A stretch of 64,000 nucleotides of DNA. Origin: Pelagibius sp. Alg239-R121 (GTDB taxonomy: Bacteria; Pseudomonadota; Alphaproteobacteria; Kiloniellales; Kiloniellaceae). Below, one piece after another: positions 60,336 through 64,000 of the stretch. Within the stretch, counting starts at the first letter, position 1; each line of letters starts with the position of its first letter. The translations under genes were made by a program, and so were the position numbers. The notes under the pieces were generated by a model. The model made no database searches, had not been told where the DNA came from, and worked only from the letters and a program-made list of their open reading frames with translations. The stretch lies in NCBI RefSeq assembly GCF_947331435.1, contig NZ_CAMZOF010000009.1, positions 186,001 to 250,000 on the forward strand. The letters run 5' to 3'.

Positions 60336-61456
60336 GATCCTGCCATAGCCTCGCTGCTTGGCGGCGATACGGCGCGCCGCCTGCTGTCCCGAAGCACGAA
60401 TATCAGCGATACGGCGATTGCACTCAGAGGTGTGGCGTAAATGGCGGGAACGATGGACAGAGAAGATTTCGCATAATCGTTGAGTGTCAGCAGTATGACC
60501 TGAAGCGATGCGACACAAAAGATCGCGACAACCACGCGCTGGACCTGCCCACGCCGCGAAAATTCGCCCGAAAGCAATGCAGCCAGCGCCACCAGGACAA
60601 AGGCGATGGAATAGAGCGGATAGACCATCCGCTGATGGGCTTCCGCAATGTATGTTCGCTGCGTGCGTGCCGGCAGTTTGGTATCAGGACTTAGCAGTTC
60701 GGGGATGGTCAGTTCCCTGCGATCCTTGGCCCGCTCCTTCGAGGCTGTCTCGAACTGGCTGAGGTTGAAGGAATAGCTGTCAAAATAGAGCATCTGCAGA
60801 CGCCCGGTCTTCAGGTCAACGACCTGCCTGTTGCCGTTCTCGAGCACAATATGCGGACCTTCGTCGCTGCGCCGGAGCGCGCCGCTCTCGGCCATCATCG
60901 TAACCGGGTTGTCCAGATCCCGGTTGTCGTGGGCGAGGATACCGCGCAGTTCGCCGTTCAGGCTGCGTTCCCGCACGAAGATCGTGATGCCTTCGGTCAG
61001 CGTGTTGAAGACGCCTTCCTGAAGAATCGCTGCCGAATATTCATTGCTGAGCTGATACTTCAAATTGCGAAACTCCCGATGGGAAATCGGGAGGAAATAG
61101 ACCGATATCGCGTAGCCTATGATGGTGATCGCAGTGGCGAGGATCATGGCAGGACGGGCAAGATCGACCTGGGAAAAACCGGCCGACCGCATGACGATCA
61201 ATTCGCGATCAGCGGTCAGCTTATAGTAGACGAACAGAGTTGCGCAGAAGGCCGCAATCGGCAGGACGATGCTCAGAAAAGACGGCAGCAAAAGCGCCAC
61301 AAAATAGAGAAATGTCGTCGCTTGGAGGCCGCGATTGACGATGTAGTCCAACAAGCGCAAGGACTGCATCAGCCAAATGGCAAAGGTCAGCGCGAGAGTG
61401 ACTGACAAGGTGGCGCCGGTCAGCTGCCCCAAAATATGACGTGTAAGCGTGTGCAT
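60332..61456 (-). CDS. lptF: LPS export ABC permease LptF
   Basis: Partner permease of LptG, 374 residues. LTADRELIVMRSAGFSQVDLARPAMILA is the conserved cytoplasmic coupling region; FATLFVYYKL-type and IVPAIYATPLSAIAVSLIFVL helices frame a periplasmic domain containing EGVFNTLTEGITIFVRER. First gene of the lptF-lptG-lptD-surA-rsmA run, divergent from pepA, the standard alphaproteobacterial arrangement. Confidence 0.94.
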   Translation of the reverse strand: MHTLTRHILGQLTGATLSVTLALTFAIWLMQSLRLLDYIVNRGLQATTFLYFVALLLPSFLSIVLPIAAFCATLFVYYKLTADRELIVMRSAGFSQVDLARPAMILATAITIIGYAISVYFLPISHREFRNLKYQLSNEYSAAILQEGVFNTLTEGITIFVRERSLNGELRGILAHDNRDLDNPVTMMAESGALRRSDEGPHIVLENGNRQVVDLKTGRLQMLYFDSYSFNLSQFETASKERAKDRRELTIPELLSPDTKLPARTQRTYIAEAHQRMVYPLYSIAFVLVALAALLSGEFSRRGQVQRVVVAIFCVASLQVILLTLNDYAKSSLSIVPAIYATPLSAIAVSLIFVLRDSRRRAVSPPSSEAMAGS

Positions 61457-61616
61457 CTACTCTACGATCAGCCCTGTGCTGCTAGAGAGATAGCCGGAAC
61501 AGTCTCCTGACGTCCAGATATTTTGACTGGTGGTTGAAGCCTTTAGAGCGCCAAAGTTGAGGCAGGCAGACAGGCTGTGGCCTTCTGTACGCGCTCGCGA
61601 TGTAACAAAGTGGTCA

Positions 61617-61645
61617 TTGACAGGGAAATGAGTGACCGATATCGC
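61617..61645 (+). promoter_or_regulatory. Predicted promoter of pepA
   Basis: TTGACA (61617-61622), 17-base spacer, TATCGC (61640-61645), about 76 bases before the pepA ATG. The -35 is consensus, the -10 weak. The 61457-61721 gap must also hold the lptF promoter. Confidence 0.45.
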
Positions 61646-61721
61646 ATAACTGCGTTAGTTTATCGTCAATGTCCAAAATTCCGTTCCCCGCCTTCCATTT
61701 TAACTGTCCGAGATCGCCATC

Positions 61722-63221
61722 ATGAAAATTTCCTTTGCTGCGCCGGCCCTTCCTAAAAATGCCGCTATCGTCGCTGGCGTCATGAAAGGCGGCAAACTGT
61801 CGCCGACTGCTGCGAACCTGGATAAGGCCACAGGAGGCGCGCTTTCCAAGGCGATCGAAGCAAGCAGTTACGAAGGCAAGAAGGGGGAACTGCTTGAATT
61901 GCTCGCGCCGGCCAATATCCAAAATAGCCGTATTCTGTTGGTCGGTGTTGGAGATCCGGCAGAAATCACGGATAGCGATTTGGAGAATCTGGGCGGATCT
62001 CTTTACAAACATCTATCGTCTTGCGGTGAAAAAGAAGCCGTCGTCATGGTCGATGCGGTAAAATCAGCAGCATTGGACGGTGCCGATCGTGCCGCTCACG
62101 GCGCCTATGGTGCATTGCTGCGTTCCTATCGCTTCGATAAGTACAAGACCAAAGAAAAGTCTGAAAAGAAAACCAAGCTCGCCAAACTGACATTTATGGT
62201 CGAGTCGGCACCCAAAGCCCGAAAGCTCTATGGGGCTCTGAGCAGGGTGGCAGACGGCGTGTTCATGACCCGTGACTTGGTTTCTGAACCTGCCAATATC
62301 CTCTATCCAAAGACGCTGGCCCAGCATGCCAAGGAACTGACCTCGCTTGGGGTCAAGGTGCAGGTGCTGGGTGAGAAGGAAATGGCCAAACTGGGGATGG
62401 GCGCTCTGTTGGGAGTCGGCCAGGGGTCCGAGCGTGAGTCGCAGTTGCTGGTGATGCGATGGGATGGCGCTCCAAAAGCCAAGAACAAACGCCCCATCGC
62501 TTTTGTTGGCAAGGGTGTGACCTTTGATACGGGTGGTATATCCATCAAGCCTGCGGCCGGTATGGAAGACATGAAATGGGACATGGGCGGTTCGGGCGTT
62601 GTTGTCGGTCTTATGAAGGCTTTGGCTGGCCGTAAAGCCAAAACCAATGTGGTCGCAGTGTGTGGATTGGTCGAAAATATGCCGTCGGGCAATGCTCAGC
62701 GCCCGGGTGATATCGTCACCTCCATGTCGGGGCAGACCATCGAGGTTCTGAATACCGATGCCGAAGGCCGCCTGGTCCTGGCCGATGCTCTCTGGTACAC
62801 GCAGGAAAAGTTTAAGCCGCGCATGGTGATCGACCTAGCCACGCTGACCGGTGCCATCATTATCGCCCTGGGCAACAGTCACGCAGGCGTTTTCTCCAAT
62901 GACGATGATCTCTCCGAGGCGTTGAATCAGGCTGGTCAGGCTGTCGGCGAGAAAGTCTGGCGGCTGCCGCTTGGCGACGACTATGACAAGCTGATCGATT
63001 GCGAGGCGGCGGATATGAAGAATATCGGGGGGAGGGCCGGTGGATCGATCACCGCCGCGCAGTTCCTGCAGCGCTTTATTCAGAAGGATGTGCCCTGGGC
63101 ACATATCGATATCGCCGGCGTCACCTGGTCTTCAAAGGACAAACCGACGGTGCCCCGTGGCGCGACGGCCTTCGGTGTGCGCCTGCTCGACCGTCTGGTC
63201 GCCGACCGCTACGAAGGCTGA
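61722..63221 (+). CDS. pepA: Leucyl aminopeptidase PepA
   Basis: A 499-residue M17 cytosolic aminopeptidase with two metal ions. The C-terminal catalytic domain has the metal ligands and catalytic residues in FVGKGVTFDTGGISIKP (about 263-279) and EVLNTDAEGRLVLADAL (about 343-359), plus NSHAGVFSND. In some bacteria the homologue also binds DNA. It is divergent from lptF and followed by holC, the usual order. Confidence 0.96.
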   Translation: MKISFAAPALPKNAAIVAGVMKGGKLSPTAANLDKATGGALSKAIEASSYEGKKGELLELLAPANIQNSRILLVGVGDPAEITDSDLENLGGSLYKHLSSCGEKEAVVMVDAVKSAALDGADRAAHGAYGALLRSYRFDKYKTKEKSEKKTKLAKLTFMVESAPKARKLYGALSRVADGVFMTRDLVSEPANILYPKTLAQHAKELTSLGVKVQVLGEKEMAKLGMGALLGVGQGSERESQLLVMRWDGAPKAKNKRPIAFVGKGVTFDTGGISIKPAAGMEDMKWDMGGSGVVVGLMKALAGRKAKTNVVAVCGLVENMPSGNAQRPGDIVTSMSGQTIEVLNTDAEGRLVLADALWYTQEKFKPRMVIDLATLTGAIIIALGNSHAGVFSNDDDLSEALNQAGQAVGEKVWRLPLGDDYDKLIDCEAADMKNIGGRAGGSITAAQFLQRFIQKDVPWAHIDIAGVTWSSKDKPTVPRGATAFGVRLLDRLVADRYEG

Positions 63222-63244
63222 AGGAAGGGCGTGACGGCAAGGCC

Positions 63245-63694
63245 ATGACGGAAGTCCGCTTCTATCATATGACGCGGAGCACATTGGAAGCCGCGTTGCC
63301 GCAGATGCTGGAGAAAACCTTAGAGCGAGGCCAAAAGGCGGTCGTGATGGCCGGATCCAATGCCAGGGTGGAAGCTCTGAATGGCCACCTGTGGAGTTAT
63401 CACGACCGCTCGTTTTTACCCCATGGCTCGGCGAAGGATGGCTATCCCGAGCGCCAGCCGGTGTGGTTGACGGTCAAAGACGAAAGACCGAATGCGGCGG
63501 AGGTCCTATTCCTCACAGATGGGGCGGCGTCGGAGCACTTGGAGGACTTTCAACTTTGTGCCGTACTCTTCGATGGTAAGCTTGAGGAAGCGGTAAAGGC
63601 CGCACGTCAGCAGTGGGTCGGTTACAAGGATGCCGGTCACCAGGTAACCTACTGGCAGCAGGACGATAACGGACGTTGGAGCCAGAAGGCCTGA
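63245..63694 (+). CDS. holC: DNA polymerase III chi subunit HolC
   Basis: A 149-residue chi subunit, which links the clamp loader to SSB. Diagnostic parts are VRFYHMTRSTLEAALPQMLEKTLERGQKAVVM, LWSYHDRSFLPHGSA and QPVWLTVKDERPNAAEVLFLTDG. The frame is open back into pepA, but ATG 63245, 23 bases after the pepA stop, starts the conserved domain. Confidence 0.92.
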   Translation: MTEVRFYHMTRSTLEAALPQMLEKTLERGQKAVVMAGSNARVEALNGHLWSYHDRSFLPHGSAKDGYPERQPVWLTVKDERPNAAEVLFLTDGAASEHLEDFQLCAVLFDGKLEEAVKAARQQWVGYKDAGHQVTYWQQDDNGRWSQKA

Positions 63695-63706
63695 CTTGCC
63701 AACCTT

Positions 63707-64000
63707 TTAGCGGCTTGGTTCCAGCCATTTCATAGCTGGCAACTCGAGACGTCGGGCGGGGCCTTTGTTCGATTGCGAGATGCTTAAGACAAGGCTTGCT
63801 TGCGAGCGGCCCTTTTTTGGAATCACTTTGATAAAACCTGTATCCGACAAAGCCTGCAGGTCGGCGCAGGGCTGAATATCTGCGTCAAGAGACAGTTCCA
63901 AGCCTATAATTTCGCTCAATCCTGCCTCCACCTGTCGTGCGCCGGCACGCCCATCCATCCACTGGTCCGGCCGCGTGTTACCGGGGGATACGAAGAGGAG
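63707..64000 (-). CDS. C-terminal part of an unidentified protein, cut by the window edge
   Basis: The frame is open from the right edge (LLFVSPGNTRPDQWMDGRAG onward) to a stop at 63707, giving 97 visible residues. Because coding-like sequence continues past the first Met at 63958, the gene probably starts beyond 64000. No family is recognised. It is convergent with holC, 12 bases apart. Confidence 0.5.
   Translation of the reverse strand, partial: LLFVSPGNTRPDQWMDGRAGARQVEAGLSEIIGLELSLDADIQPCADLQALSDTGFIKVIPKKGRSQASLVLSISQSNKGPARRLELPAMKWLEPSR

Overview
The window looks like ordinary chromosome of an alphaproteobacterium, probably of the broad Rhodospirillales/Kiloniellales type. Support comes from conserved blocks: rlmE-guaB-rsmB-guaA; cvpA-purF with radA, mlaFE, alr, dnaB and rpsF-rpsR-rplI; fabD-fabG-acpP-fabF-mltG-yicC-gmk; lptF-lptG-lptD-surA-rsmA; and pepA-holC. 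Small alphaproteobacterial families (DUF2794, DUF2937) are also present. Genus assignment is inference. I see no tRNA, rRNA, insertion sequence, prophage or CRISPR array.

Layout. 1-6.7 kb: rRNA methylation and GMP synthesis (rlmE partial, guaB, rsmB-like, GNAT, guaA) and a secreted hydrolase. 7.0-19.6 kb: a catabolic island. It holds a complex II-like four-subunit oxidoreductase in the order B-C-D-A, a two-subunit class I fumarase/tartrate dehydratase-like enzyme, a mandelate-racemase-subgroup enolase enzyme, a TauE/SafE permease, a LysR regulator, a complete tripartite tricarboxylate transporter (TctC/Bug, TctB, TctA) and a thiamine-diphosphate enzyme. 19.6-29.8 kb: accessory and signalling genes (tandem DUF427, SnoaL-like, SlyX, GGDEF cyclase, periplasmic metallo-beta-lactamase-fold enzyme under a membrane-bound AraC regulator, Kef antiporter, glyoxalase II, DUF2794, lipoprotein). 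30.2-36.1 kb: outer-membrane assembly and ribosome GTPase (YfgM-like, BamB, Der), then an ArsI-like arsenic-carbon lyase with a SigZ-like sigma factor, an SDR and DUF2937. 36.1-45.6 kb, minus strand: purF, cvpA, radA, mlaF, mlaE, alr, dnaB, rplI, rpsR, rpsF. 45.9-50.5 kb: type II fatty acid synthesis and mltG. 50.7-54.6 kb: a haem-c-like sensor kinase, an SDR, yicC and gmk. 54.7-61.5 kb, minus strand: LPS and outer-membrane protein export. 61.7-64 kb: pepA, holC and the tail of an unidentified gene.

The most interesting part is the 7-19.6 kb island. The flavoprotein keeps the fumarate/succinate active-site His, Arg, His and Arg, but the histidine that normally binds FAD covalently aligns with Cys, and a substrate-contacting Thr aligns with Glu. 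It is followed directly by a fumarase-like hydratase with changed motif residues. Together they look like an oxidation-hydration module for a dicarboxylate that is not simply succinate, taken up by the neighbouring transporter. A GTTAGNATWW motif in the promoter regions of both halves suggests shared LysR control. The substrate cannot be read from sequence.

Other points: an inverted repeat over the guaB promoter, DnaA-box-like pairs upstream of dnaB, several long intergenic RNA hairpins, a regulatory palindrome beside the AraC/metallohydrolase pair, and the absence of pdxA from the surA-rsmA block.
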